This document shows, piece by piece, positions 1 to 11,960 of a DNA stretch of 64,000 nt. Source of the DNA: Kappaphycus alvarezii. Lineage: Eukaryota > Rhodophyta > Florideophyceae > Gigartinales > Solieriaceae. A program made the translations under genes and the position numbers. The notes under the pieces are model-generated. The model worked only from the letters and a program-made list of their open reading frames with translations, had not been told where the DNA came from and did not search any database. The stretch's first letter is position 1; the number at the start of each line of letters is the position of its first letter. The stretch covers positions 744,001 to 808,000 of the forward strand of contig NADL03000005.1 of assembly GCA_002205965.3 (NCBI GenBank), in the 5' to 3' direction.

Positions 1-45
1 TGAGTAACCTGAAAATTTTCTAAAACCTTCTCACAGCAGTGTTTC

Positions 46-79
46 TCAGAGGACTGAGAGGTATCTCTCAGTCCTCTGA
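46..79. repeat. Perfect 15-bp inverted repeat with 4-nt loop
   Basis: The arm TCAGAGGACTGAGAG at 46-60 is followed by GTAT and then its exact reverse complement at 65-79. It could be a transposon end, a MITE core or a transcribed hairpin. No gene lies close by. Confidence 0.9.
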
Positions 80-3000
80 ACAGTAAGTTGACAGACAATT
101 TAGAAACGCCAACCTTATATTCTGTTCTACCGAGGCGAACTAGTTTTGATATCAATGCAGTGTCGAAATGTAACCGATATGCTAGCAAACTGAGCTATGT
201 CGAGGAACTTTGATAGACTACAACAAGAGAAGGACGCGCCATTTCGATACAACAGGTTTAAAGCAATGAGTTGGACACAATATGAAGAACCAATAAACTG
301 AATTGAACAAAGAAAAAAACAATACGTGATTTTGCTGTGAATAATGAGTGAAGAGTGGTAGATTGGAGAAGAAGAGATGACTTGTAGAAGCTGAACGTTG
401 CAGTCCTGATTTCTAAATTTGTGGTTACGTAGCAATGTTAAACCGATTGAGGTCGTACTCCACGAGTATTTGCGCAAACGGTAAGTCGGCTACACCGCCC
501 TCATATGAGGTGCTCATAGTAAGATGGTGCTGCCTCTACCACTATCTTGTAATTGTAAGGAGATGAAACCTAGACTGCGAGTGTTGAGCGGGAATTTACC
601 TTTGTTTCTTTTATCCGAAGTGCTCATGGTACGCCGATGCAGCCGTTACCATGTTATTTGCCTATAAGAGTTGTAGTTCATAATCAAGTTCAACCCCTGT
701 TATCAAATTCATCCATGTTTTTCTAACTATTCCACCGAATAAAAGAATATTGAAACCCAGCCAGAGAAGACTAAAAAATTAAAAGGAGAATTAGAAAGTG
801 AGGTTGTGAAAAACATTAAACATGAAGTAAACCCCCAAAATGAAAGTTCTCCGCGAAAATTTTAAAGTAAATTTGTCAAAATATGTGAAATCACCTTATC
901 CTTTAAAGCTAAAATCATGAAATTAATATTTTTCGTTTTTAGCACTTAAATGTAGCAACTTTGAAAGAATTGCTCAGGGGCAACTGTAATTCTACAGCAC
1001 CTCAGCAAAGCTCAGCAGAAGAAAGTCTCTGTAAGCTGTGACATCAATTGTATTCGCTCTCTGTGATTAGTACTTACTTTAAAGCGTTTTTGTACCATAA
1101 GTTCTATCTTTGGCATTGAAGCAAGCAAAGAATTAAGCGAAAAGTTAAGTGTTTCACTCCGACAATTTTTTACGCAGTCTCAAAGCCCTTCAGTGTAATC
1201 AAACTGGTTAGCGTTGGCACAAATCGCGACCTTGAAAAATATTCGATCGATTCATATGGAGCATTGCAGATACTCCAGCTACGGCAAGCATAATGTTTCT
1301 GCAAAGTCAAGTAACGGAACCATTGTGGGATCGATAATAGGAACAGGGTATCAATTCAGTAATCAAATGGATATCGGAGAAACCCTAGATACATTACCAC
1401 AGGAACGGGTGCCAAATTGAAAAGTAGATGTCATGCATGCAATTTCATCAGCCACTGGACTGGTGACCTGCAGTGCCTGCTCTACGATAAATGTCGCAAA
1501 TAATCTCGAATTGACAAGCCAGGCAAATGCATATACACTGAAAGAACTGGAGACTTGCACAAAGGGATAATAATGAGCAGGATTATAGAGGAGCTAAGTC
1601 AAGATACGAAGGTCCGGTTCTGCCAGCAGCAAAGCAAACAATGAAGACACGAACAGGTATTACGAACGAATTTTCCGCCGCCAACTCAGTTCTTCAGAAA
1701 TTGACAGAATGAGGGACTATGTTCCGTCTACTACCCAGGTATACCTCGTTCAATAGGCGGAACTTCTAATGTAGCAAAACTATGCGAGATTATGGAAATC
1801 GAACTTCAAATACATCCACTTCAAGAACACTATTTACATGCATAGGCGTGGCTTTCCATGAACCAAAGCCGATAGTTGGTGTATGGTTTATGGGAAGTAA
1901 CCAAATTTGACATAAACGGCAAACCATGCACGCTTTGCGTTGAATTGATCAAGGTGATTCAGATTTGTTAGTAGGATTCGATATAGGCAAATAATCAACC
2001 GAGGATTATATGTCCTCGGCATCAACGATGCAGATTCGACGACCGACGGAAAAATCAGTTCGATCATGTAACGCAGGCTCATCTATCGATAACAGAAATC
2101 CAATGATCTTAAGTATTTGTCTTCAGCTAAAGCCTCCATCGATGATAGGTACATGCAGCCTCCTGTCCTTTCAATTCAACTGTTTTGACAGACGGGATCC
2201 GAGGGTGTTCGCGAAACGCATTCACAATGAACTCTTACACGCTTTCACCGCAAGAATCATATATAGTCTCAATGAGGCAGCAAAATGTGAACAGGCTGAA
2301 TTTGAAACACCTGATAAAGGTTAACAGTTTGCTATCTGAGTTCAGGAAACTTAATTCAGTGTTTAGATGCCCGAATTGGAGGAAACCTAACGACTTTTGT
2401 CTGTTTTCACTGACAAATGCATCAAACTGCAAAAAAGGGATTTCTAATAGGACTACTGGCAGGCAAAGGTGCGAACGGCAGGGAAATCTCCAACATCGTC
2501 GATCGGAAATCATGCAAGAAACATAGGATTGGTCGCTCTTTATACGGGACCTAGATCTTGGCGGCTGCTGCTGCCGAGAGAAAATCACATGAAAAACGCC
2601 ATAAAATCTCTGCTTACACGCATATCAGTTTAGCACGAATTAACAACGCTGCATGAGAAACGAGAGTATGGACTGCGACAGAGGGTGCAGAGGATCAGGA
2701 ATAGTTTCGAAAGTGGCGAAATCAACCTTTTCAGATGGATACTCGGCCGGTAAAATCTATCCGATCTGACACTGTTCAACCTCGATAGTTTTAAGCTGCT
2801 GAACAAGTTTTGTCGATCGGGATGCCTCAACATGGATTTGGAGGTCACCAGAATATACGGAAACGTTGTGATCCGCTACATTTCTCTAAGAAGATGCGAA
2901 GATCCCGGTTGATGAACGGCATACAACAGGCTCTGCAAGATGCAGTTCAATCAAATTCTCGTGGCAGTTCAGATGAATGAGTGGGATGTTGGATTATAGG

Positions 3001-3623
3001 CTGTAATTATAGTTATATTCGTACAAAAGGGATATTCCCAATATGGTGCAGACTCCACATTGGCATAAGAGGGCAGTAATGAATCGCACAAGTTTGATGA
3101 TCTGTTGCACTGTAGGCAAAAAAGGGAGAGGAATGCAGAATTACATTTAACCCATCGCCCTATAGACTGCGGAGGATGCGGTTTGAGTACAGACATGAAT
3201 TAAATGAGGGGTACTACAATGAAAATGCATAATATCCGAAGAATAAAAAGCGTATCCGGAAAAGGAAGCATTTATTCCTTTTCCAGTTACGTGTCGGTGC
3301 TTATTTGTGCTTGTTGATCGATCAAGAGCACTGGCACGAACGAAAAAGTAAAGAAAACGCTGGGAAAGAATCACATGAAGGAATAGGTGCAATGAAAAAT
3401 GGAATGAAACTACAAAACGAGTCAATGAATACGAGATAGCGAGTAAAATGGGGAATGAGTAGATCTCCATAAAACTATAGAATAGCGACCGTTCTGACTC
3501 AAAACAGCAACATGCTGGCATTTTACTGTCTAAATATCTAGCCCGAAGATATCTGAAGCGCCTCTGCCCTCTACCATCGACTCATTAGTACAAATAAAGC
3601 AAACTCTTTAGTTACCCTGCCGG
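80..3623. other. AT-rich intergenic DNA
   Basis: Only short ORFs without recognisable domains occur here on either strand. An imperfect direct repeat of about 36 bp (506-541 and 616-651, both containing GTGCTCAT and ending TACCA) is the clearest structure. The stretch is probably old, decayed transposon DNA. Confidence 0.6.
2430..2600 (+). pseudogene. Possible Tc1-like helix-turn-helix remnant
   Basis: A plus-strand frame reads GLLAGKGANGREISNIVDRK, which resembles the first helix-turn-helix of Tc1 transposases (GLxxxGxSxREIAxxxG). A little downstream, LLLPREN resembles the basic linker before the second helix-turn-helix. No DDE region follows in place. The match is weak and short. Confidence 0.25.
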
Positions 3624-3812
3624 TCAATCAACAATTTTGGGATTATACAATAGCCATCTGTAGAATTTTTCTATAGGATTTAGGTGTGAGGAACGAGCCT
3701 TCCGGTCCATAATATGGACGTCTTTCTCTTGAAAAAATTCCTTAGATTCATTGAAAACATGAATCGGAGCGTTTTTTTGCATATAAAGTCCGCAAAAGTG
3801 CTTTAGACCCAA
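3624..3812 (-). pseudogene. Tc1/mariner transposase C-terminal fragment
   Basis: The 62-residue minus-strand frame carries the end of a Tc1/mariner DDE domain. KNAPIH corresponds to the second catalytic segment QDNAPIH, with the aspartate replaced by lysine. It is followed by FFQEKDVHIMD and by LNPIEKF, which corresponds to the LNPIENLW block holding the third acidic residue. The N-terminal helix-turn-helix region and the first aspartate are missing, so this is a truncated, inactive relic. It lies only about 300 bp from a second relic of the same family in the opposite orientation. The family assignment is firm because three conserved blocks occur in order. Confidence 0.85.
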
Positions 3813-4118
3813 CCCCAGACAATAAATGTTTCTACTTCAACTCATACCTCCGCCAAAAGCCCATAACTCTCTGCAAATGGTCATTCTGAGCTCTAATATG
3901 TAGTCAAATTCTTGCACTGGTAGACAGATACAAAGTTAAAAGTAAAATAATGCTACCGGACACCACAATAGCTCAAAAGTAATTAGACAATAATACATTT
4001 GAATGGAAAAAAGGCGCTCAAAAAAATTAAAGTCTACCAAAGTTATACAAGATATAAAAACTGGAGTAATTTTAACTGCATCAAGTTCTTAGTTGAGAAA
4101 ACCTTTGAACCACACAAC

Positions 4119-4966
4119 ATGGGTCACAGAAAAGCACTCACAGATTATGAACAGGGGCAAATAAATGCCTACCACAACGAATTGATATTAGATCTAGAGA
4201 TTCGTGTATCATTTTACGGGATTGTAGGACAGTGGGACGTTTCCTCAGAAAGATGGCGAAAGGATGGGCTTAGAAATAAGTCCGCAAATCCCGCAAAATT
4301 TCGCAATTGTCAAAAAGAAGGTTGATTAGAGAGGTACCGAAGGACATTTTAAGTGCGAAAGAGTTCCGAAAAGGCTAAATTTGACAGTCATCACGCGGCG
4401 GGTGCAGCATTTTTTATCAGGCTGCGAACACCTGAAATATCGCAAGATGAACAATGCTCCAGTAATTACTATCGATCACCGGAAGGCATGACTCAGACTG
4501 GCGGCGAGGAACATCAGCAAGAGCGGTCATATCTAGACAAAAATTATTTCCCTGGTGAGAAAAATTTAACTGGATAGACCCGTTAAAATTTTCACTACTG
4601 GAATGGTTTGAAAAAGGTGCTAAAGCGCTTTCCCACTCGTCAAAAAAGTGGGGATTATTTGATGCTCTGGGGTGCAATATACTTTTATGGAGTCTCTCAT
4701 TTTGTTGTATGTGATGGTAATGAATTCTGGGAAATACTGTGAGGTCCTGAGCACTGGTTTACTACTGTATGAAGCCTAATTTTTTCGGAGAGCAAATTTG
4801 GGTGTTCCAGAAGGGCAATGAACATATTCACCCTTCGCGTGAGACTCATTCACTGCTACAGAATAAGTCTATTCGTGTTCTCCCTTCGCCTGCGAGATCC
4901 CATAGCCGCAAATATCGTAGAAAACGCCTGCGGCTATCTTGCGAGTCAGTATTATTATTGAGGTAA
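4119..4966 (+). pseudogene. Decayed Tc1/mariner transposase
   Basis: Conserved blocks run in order through three frames. From 4119 there is an N-terminal helix-turn-helix (GHRKALTDYEQGQINAYH). At about 4540-4730 lies the catalytic core start, read through two stops (NFHYWNGLKK, then RQKSGDYLMLWGAI). From 4769 comes FGEQIWVFQKGNEHIH, the counterpart of the FQQDNAPIH segment. Then SRETHSLLQNKSIRVLP and, after a shift, NIVENACGYLA, the counterpart of the NPIENVWG block. The second catalytic aspartate position reads as glycine. Stops and at least two frame changes make it non-functional. Terminal inverted repeats and the flanking TA duplication were not located. Confidence 0.88.
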
Positions 4967-5939
4967 ACAATATGACAACGACGAGGATATGAAAGTGCCT
5001 GTGATTGAAGCCTGAAGTACTATTACATCTGGCTATATCTTTAATATGTACCATAGTATACCCAAGAGGATGTTGGCGATGAATGATGAGAAAGAAAAGG
5101 AAACCAAGTACTAGTTCCATGACTTATAGTATTGGGATTTAGTTTATTCCGCACCGAAATAGTCTATTTCTAAAATTTTTACTTGTTAACTGTCTATCAT
5201 TGTTATAGTTAAAATGTATATTGGCATCTGACACAAAGTTCTACTTAGGTATACGCTCTCTCTAGTAGATATTGTTGAGTTACAGAGGAAATGTGACCCA
5301 TCTCGGGATGGGGCTGACGCTATTTCGTGGACTATATACATCCAGTTAAACGGAAAATTATCCCTTGGAATGCGGGGCAAATGGTCTCATACGCGCTTCA
5401 CATATGTCTTTTAGGTTTATTTACCATTTGAAACAACCAAGTTTGTTTTCCCGTAGCCAGAAAAACAATCTAAAAATATTACACCGCCACCACTCTTATG
5501 TATTCTTCTTAGAAGCGTTGAAGAAGTCCTTAAGTCATGCTGATAAGTGTGAAAGCCATCATAGTCACCATGAAAGAACATATTTTCATCACCAAACATA
5601 GTATTTTTCTACATACGTTGCGTCCATAGTATATTATTCCCTGCCCACTCGAGACGGTTTCACTCATAAATTTGGCTAAAAGGGGGAGGTTTCTGCCCCT
5701 TAAGAGCATTATCTTCACTCGAATATTAGGCTAAGAGCCAAACGAACTAATAAAATTAAAACGTGTAATACAGGCAATGACTGGTGCATACTTGGTAGAT
5801 TAGATCGATAGGCTTTTTTTGTCGCCCAACTCGTTCACGGAGACATCTAACCATCAACGACGATATGGCAAGCCTATGGTACGACGAAATGACAGAACAT
5901 GAAGGAAATTTTTTTGATATTCTATTGACATCCAGTGAT
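4967..5939. other. AT-rich intergenic DNA
   Basis: No coding region, RNA gene or clear repeat is recognised. Short ORFs on both strands lack domain similarity. The stretch separates the Tc1 relic from the Harbinger relic. Confidence 0.6.
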
Positions 5940-7148
5940 GAAGAGAGCTAGACTTACAAATGTAGTGGAACACGTCCTGGGAGAGCTAGTAATATTGACC
6001 GGGGAAGAGGAGCAGGCGCAAAATATTTGTATGACGACTAATTCTCACCTACATCCGCATAGGACGCTAATAACTTTACGCGTCGATTTCGATTGAACAA
6101 ACCAGCCTTCAACCGTATCGTACAAACTATAGAAGTGGACGATTCATACATCTCAAACACACAAGAATGCACTAGCCGTGCATGGTTTACATGAATTCAA
6201 AAAACCACTACAGCACTTCGTCTTCTCGCATATGGAAACGCTGCTGATTAAATTGATGAGTATGTCAGGATCGGGGAATCAACTGGTTTGGAATGTCTTG
6301 ATACGTTTTTGAAGGTTTTTCTCAGTGTTTTGGAGAGGTCTGCCTGAGGTAAGCTGAGGAAAAAGACACCAAGAAAATTTTAGCACGTTAAGAAAGACGA
6401 GGGTTCCTTGGATGCTAGGGAGTATTGTTTGATCAAAGAGGAGGTGAAAAAACCGTCCAACGGCTTACCTTGGACAGTATCAAGGGATAGAGGGAGAGGC
6501 AACATTGACGTTGTAGTTCATAGCGGACGAGACGCTTTGGATATAGCATGCATTCTTTGGAATGCTTGAATGCGTTAAGTACATTAATGTTTTGGTAGCA
6601 TCACCGCTACAAAGAAGATAGCCGATGATAGATACCCACCGTCAGTGAAATATGTCGTTAAGAGTGAATATATCCAAAGTAGTCCTTTTTTCTTCGAACA
6701 GTACTGGAGCTAGTAACGAAGAAAGAGAAGCTTCTCCCCACAATGAAGGAAGCCTTTCGAAAGGATGTCGAGCGTGCTTTCGGTGTGCTACAAGTTAAAA
6801 TTTCAGATTGTTCAACGGCCAAGCAGGTTTTTGTATTCCCGTTCTATGAGTTTTATCATGAAGCGTTTTGTTATTCATCATAATATGATGGTCGAATATC
6901 GCCTTGAACATGAACATGCTGGAGGTTTTGACGACTATTTAGACGTGAGAAACTTCGTGCATGATGAAGATGAGAAAAATCCGATGTGGGCTGTTAACAT
7001 TGATTTGAGTAGCATTATTCCACCGCCAGTTTCAATTGGCGAAGTGGGAGCTGTCGCAAGATTTATGAGGAATGATGATGAGTTATTTAAAACGAAGGAG
7101 CTTGTCATGAATCATCTCTGGGAATGTAAGAGAAACGAGGGTGAGTAG
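5940..7148 (+). pseudogene. Decayed PIF/Harbinger-type transposase
   Basis: Plus-strand frames reproduce the order of the PIF/Harbinger (plant transposon protein) family. From about 5975 come NIDRGRGAGAKYLYDDY, then FTRRFRLNKPAFNRIVQTIE, TTTALRLLAYGNAAD and EYVRIGEST. Next are RGFPWMLGSI, then ENA-like blocks with HAFFGMLECVKYINVL near 6550. From about 6744 come AFRKDVERAFGVLQ, KFQIVQRPSRF and MKRFVIHHNMMVEYR, followed by an acidic tail ending LVMNHLWECKRNEGE and a stop at 7148. Several in-frame stops and frame changes show it is dead. The C-terminal third is the best preserved, as one 127-codon ORF. Terminal repeats and a TNA target duplication were not found by eye. Confidence 0.88.
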
Positions 7149-10100
7149 TTTTCCTCACAATAGCAGCGTGCGAAGCGCATTGTTCTTTCTTGGCTGCAGG
7201 AAAAATCTGCGCAGAAGCGGCACGCGCCCTCTTTCCTAGGCCAGCCGCCGCTCCTGCGGATTTTTCTCTTGCCACTCAATCGCGAGGCGAATGTTTTGGG
7301 ATTACTTCTCATTTTTCTCTACGTTTATTTTATTGAGAAGTTCTGCTAGGGCTCTAGCCCTCATTATATTGAAGTACTCTGCTGTATCATCTTAAGTAAA
7401 ACCAGTGGTTGCATTCGAAAACGGAATTATCTTGTAACGTCTATTAAGAGCCTTGTTTCCCTCTTCCTGTGCTGCGACCGTCTGCGCCGCGATGCGCATT
7501 TTTTTTGCTGTTTCCACTTTTATTATAATCGCTTCTGTAGCCCGTTTACGTCCAAGTTGCCGGCTCCTCTATTTTTTGCGTAGGAGTAAGCTCCGGGTCT
7601 TTCATCTCAGATTCCCCCCCCCGGACGAACTGTTCTTGAGCGGTGAGGCCTGATGAACCCTCGATGGCGACCAGAAATTACGGGTGTTGCTTGAAAACAT
7701 TTCACGCTTCGAAAAACTTGAAAAGTTTCCTGCAAAAATCTTCTACATGCTTGGGCTGTACGCCATAATGAAACGCGGTTTCCGTCATTATCATGTCGTT
7801 GTGAGTTGACCCAGCTGGTTGAGATCTGCTCACATTTACAAGGCAGCCAGGGAAACGCATGCATTCTTTGTCCACTGTTTTTTATCTGCTGTTAATAGAT
7901 TCCATAGCACCGAGCTCCCTGCTAGTTGGTCTGAACTTACTGTTGAAAAGCTCTTCTATTTTCCTATAAAATGCAGTCCCTTAATCTTCAGCTCCCATGG
8001 CAGGGTCCTCGGACGCCGCAATCCATGACCTAGAAACAGCAACATCTTCACAATGTGTGAAACTTGATTCACTAGTAGCAATTTTGTTTGCTGTGGTCTG
8101 CACTGAAGATACAGGCAAGGATGGTAAGGGGAGAAGTAGAAGTTCTGGAGTTGCTGAGGCCGTTGTACGATCATCAGAAAAATTAATTAGAGAAAGAGAC
8201 GAAAAACGATGGGAAGCGTTGGGAAGTTTTGATAAGCAATGGAGCAGAGAGAGGTTTTGTGTGGAAATTTTTGAGAGGAAACAATATTGTTGATGCGTAG
8301 TGTGCGAATGAACCTTGTATTTATCTTCCATGATTTGGCGCCAATGTTGTGCAATGAAGTGGCAACACCTGGAAAGTCAAATGTCTTGTCGAAGCAAGTC
8401 ATTGGAGAAAATAATAAAAATTCTTCCTCTTTTTTTAGCAGAGGCATAGTTTTCGCCTTTTTCTATCGAGTGGGGTGTGATTCTTGGTGTATGCGAGCAA
8501 CTTTTTTGTTTTGGCTCTTTGCTCATACGCGAGTGGAGATGCCCTAAAAGAGCCAATTGTGGGGTCCTCTGCGAAAATAGCACGTGTTATCAAGACAGAC
8601 ACAGGTAATCAACACTTGTACTGAAACGAGCGGACAGGGTCAACACCTTTCCTAGCTTCTGTAAACAAACTGCGCCTTTCTTGTTCGATCATCTTCGATG
8701 GACGTTCAGCGGGGAATTTTCCACGTTTTTAGGTAATGTCTTTCAGAAAAATTTGTATCGCAGCCCGGCTCCTGTCAAGGCCTGTTGCAATTTGCAAGTC
8801 GGAGTTTCCATTTCTGAAAAACGAGTATTTTACCTTTCCCCATGTGCGAAATACTTTTTCCGTGGGACAAAGTGAGGTATCGATGCTTGGATGGGACTAT
8901 TCAAGTGGACTAGATGTGAAAATTTTGCAGCGCAGTGCAGTACAGAGCCCATAAATTCTTCGTTTAGAGAATTGCTTCACAATTGAAGTTGCCTGTGTAT
9001 CCCTCTTTTGCAGTGTGCGGAGTACAGTGTTTTTAATTATAGAGAAGCGTATATTTAATATCTTTCAGTGATGCGCTGATTTTATACAATCTGCCAGTTT
9101 TGACAGAAAAAATTCTCGTAAAGTACGACTCGTAATGATGAATCTGCATTTCGGGGGGTGGAGAAATGTGGGTTGCTTTAATATTTGAAAGATAGAGTCG
9201 GTTGTTGCTTTATGTTTACAATCGGCAGTGTAGTGCCTGCAAGTAATGTACTGTATTGTAGAATGACTCTTGACGAAGCCTCCTTTGGGTAGAGAGTCGT
9301 CCAACATGTTCCATAATTAAACATGTTATACGAATCTCTACCTAGCCTAAATATAATGAAACTTTCATTTACGTTGAGGCAGGACTTATTTTGAGGCTCA
9401 AGCAGGATATCGAGCTGTATGAAGCTATCTACGAAAGCTTCCGTACAGTCAGCCTGAGAATTAGATCTTCTGCTGCACATTTATACGCTAATGTATAAAT
9501 CCAGGATCATAAATAGTGCTATAGTTATGAGAAACCTTAAGCAAGGTATTTTTCTGCCTGGTCTAAATAATTCCTTTGTAGCTGAGGTCGCTGATTGTAC
9601 TCCGGTAGTCGTTCTTCTCTGTAGTAATTTAAGATAAACAGACTCTACAGTAGCAGTGCCAGGTATTCATGTCTCCGATCTCCGAAAAAAATGCGAGGAA
9701 TCCCCTTAAACATTTCTGAAAAGGATCCCCAACATTTAAAAAATAGCATCACCTCTCGCACAAACTGTGCGTAACCGCACCAGTTGTAGATTCCCACATT
9801 ACATGACGAATCTTGGTTCGGAAAGCTAACAAACTCATCTTGCAACTTGAAAATATAAGGAGAAGAGTCCGTCGTAGTAGGAGGCTGTCGCCCGCGTTCC
9901 ATGAAGTCAAAAAATATTCGCGAACACATGTAAAAAATTGATCGTGAAGCACAATAGGTAGCTCAAACTCTGATTGTCAGCTGGTTGACTCTCTGTCGGC
10001 ATGGGAATCAGAGATATTAAATAATTCGTCTAAAACCCCTTGAAGTTATAGTGTACAAATCAGAACGCTCATTTTCATATATTGGGTTGATTTCTTCGAA

Positions 10101-11099
10101 ATGAGCATCGAAAATTCTTCAAAACATATACCCATAAGCTTGCCTTTAATAACGCAGCTACCGTCCTTCCCCAGCAGATTATTTACAACAAAAACTTCCA
10201 AAACAGCTGCAAAACAGCTGCAAGTAGATCGGCATCATCCACTGCTCCCTCGATTCCCGACATGTTTCTAAGAGGAGAACATAAAATATTGAAGTTCGCA
10301 TCTCTTTCAACTACTGAAGTCTCTTTTCTTAGAATACATATAAACAATAATCCCGAATTTGCATAAAAGGACATGAAAGCTGCAGTTATGCACCGAAAAT
10401 AGCCGATAGGTCAAGACATGGGGCTTTAGACTGAATATAGAAGATTAAAATTTCAAAATGCAGTACAAATGTCACCTGAGTCTGTATGACAAGGCCTGTA
10501 TGACGAGGTCTAGTTGGTGGGCACCAAAACATGCACGTAAAAAACTTCTTGACACGTATATTCAACCAGAATGACAGAAATTTTAATTTCGCATGCCATA
10601 TTTAGTGCAACATCGGTAGCTGCGTATAGGAGCTTATCTTTCAATCCAATGTAGAATGAGAATCTTAATAGCCTGGAAACCACATAAAAATACAGTTAAC
10701 ATGTATAATTGTCACTGAAGGTATCGCTAGCAGCTAGAAGTTGGAAAATTTGCACTTGACTAAATCTCTAGCACCTAATTAAATGTCGGCATCCCCATGA
10801 TTGGTTGTGCCATCGAAGACAATGCTGACATGTTATGCCCGCTTACGGCAAAGCTAATTTTTAATGTTATGAAGGGTAACTGCTATCAAAGTTTGCACCA
10901 TCTGACGAATAGAGCATTCATACATATTGCCAAGGTTTCCCATATTTCCTCTTGTATTAGAAACTAGACCAATGCCAGCGAACTGACGGACGAAAAAAAT
11001 TGTAGAGCAACGACCCTTTGTGTCTGCGATAGGGATCGATGATCCATTTTACTAACTGAATTTCGGTTAGTATTTTATTTAGCTATTTACTATTCTAAC
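7149..11099. other. Gene-poor AT-rich DNA
   Basis: Many short ORFs occur on both strands but none shows a recognisable domain, a long open frame or overlapping signs of coding. One isolated TGTACTGTATTG motif lies near 9247. I see no tRNA or rRNA. It is probably eroded transposon sequence. Confidence 0.55.
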
Positions 11100-11960
11100 T
11101 TTGCAGTCCTATAAGGACGCCGGACAGTGACCCAGTAGGGGCGCGTCATGGCCCGGCTATGGCTCTGATATTCATTAGGTTGCTAACGTACTAACTAACT
11201 GACAAGTGTCAAACTGTCTAACAGCCTGTCAGCCTAACTACTAACCTAGTATTTATTTTTCGCCGGCCTTAGTGCAGCCCCAAGTAAAGTCACAAAGGTT
11301 TGACTCTAGTTCTTGCTACCATCCTTCGCGCCCCGTGTGACCCTTTTTGCGGTTCCCGCATTAGTGGCTATAGCAGCGCTATCCCTTTGGTCCCCGCTCG
11401 TTGCCCTGCGGGCTGATCATCCGCGAGGCTTCGCCCATCTGTCCCTTACCTATGCTTTTGTGCTTTCCTCTGCCCTTAGAGGCCCAGTCCCCAGAAAGTA
11501 CTGTATCTCTAGACCTGCAATGGGTCGATTTTCCCCATCGGTGGACTGTAACTGAGAACCGCGACGTTCCCGTCACCCCCTGCGGGAGGGCAGAAATCTA
11601 CTAAGAGCCTAACTCGCCCCGTTACGAGCTACATGTGACACAAGTTCGGCCTCGCCGTTCTTCTTGTTACTCACCAGCTCCGGCCGTGTACCACACCTTT
11701 CTTTCCCTCGTGTTCCCTTTTTTAGTCCGTCGAACTGCATTCCTTCCTTTGGCGTTGCCGTTCTTACCGTCCGTTGGACACCTCCTAGACCCTCGTGCGT
11801 CCCCCGCTGACATGCCAAGTCTCTACCCATTTGCTTTTCAGGCATTGAGCTACTGCCCTTCACGGGGCTTAAAGAGAAAGTGGTAGTTGCACAGTCGACG
11901 ACTGCTTTTGACTCTATTCCCGTTGGCATTCTGGTTCGTCACCCTTGCAGAGCTTTGACT
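11100..11960. other. GC-richer island in AT-rich DNA
   Basis: Composition shifts to GC- and CT-rich sequence between about 11100 and 11950, then returns to AT-rich. Overlapping short ORFs occur on both strands, with no conserved domain. The left edge (11180-11250) has short CTAACTAACT/CCTAACTACTAACC-like repeats. It could be an LTR fragment, a non-coding insertion or part of an unrecognised element. Confidence 0.4.
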
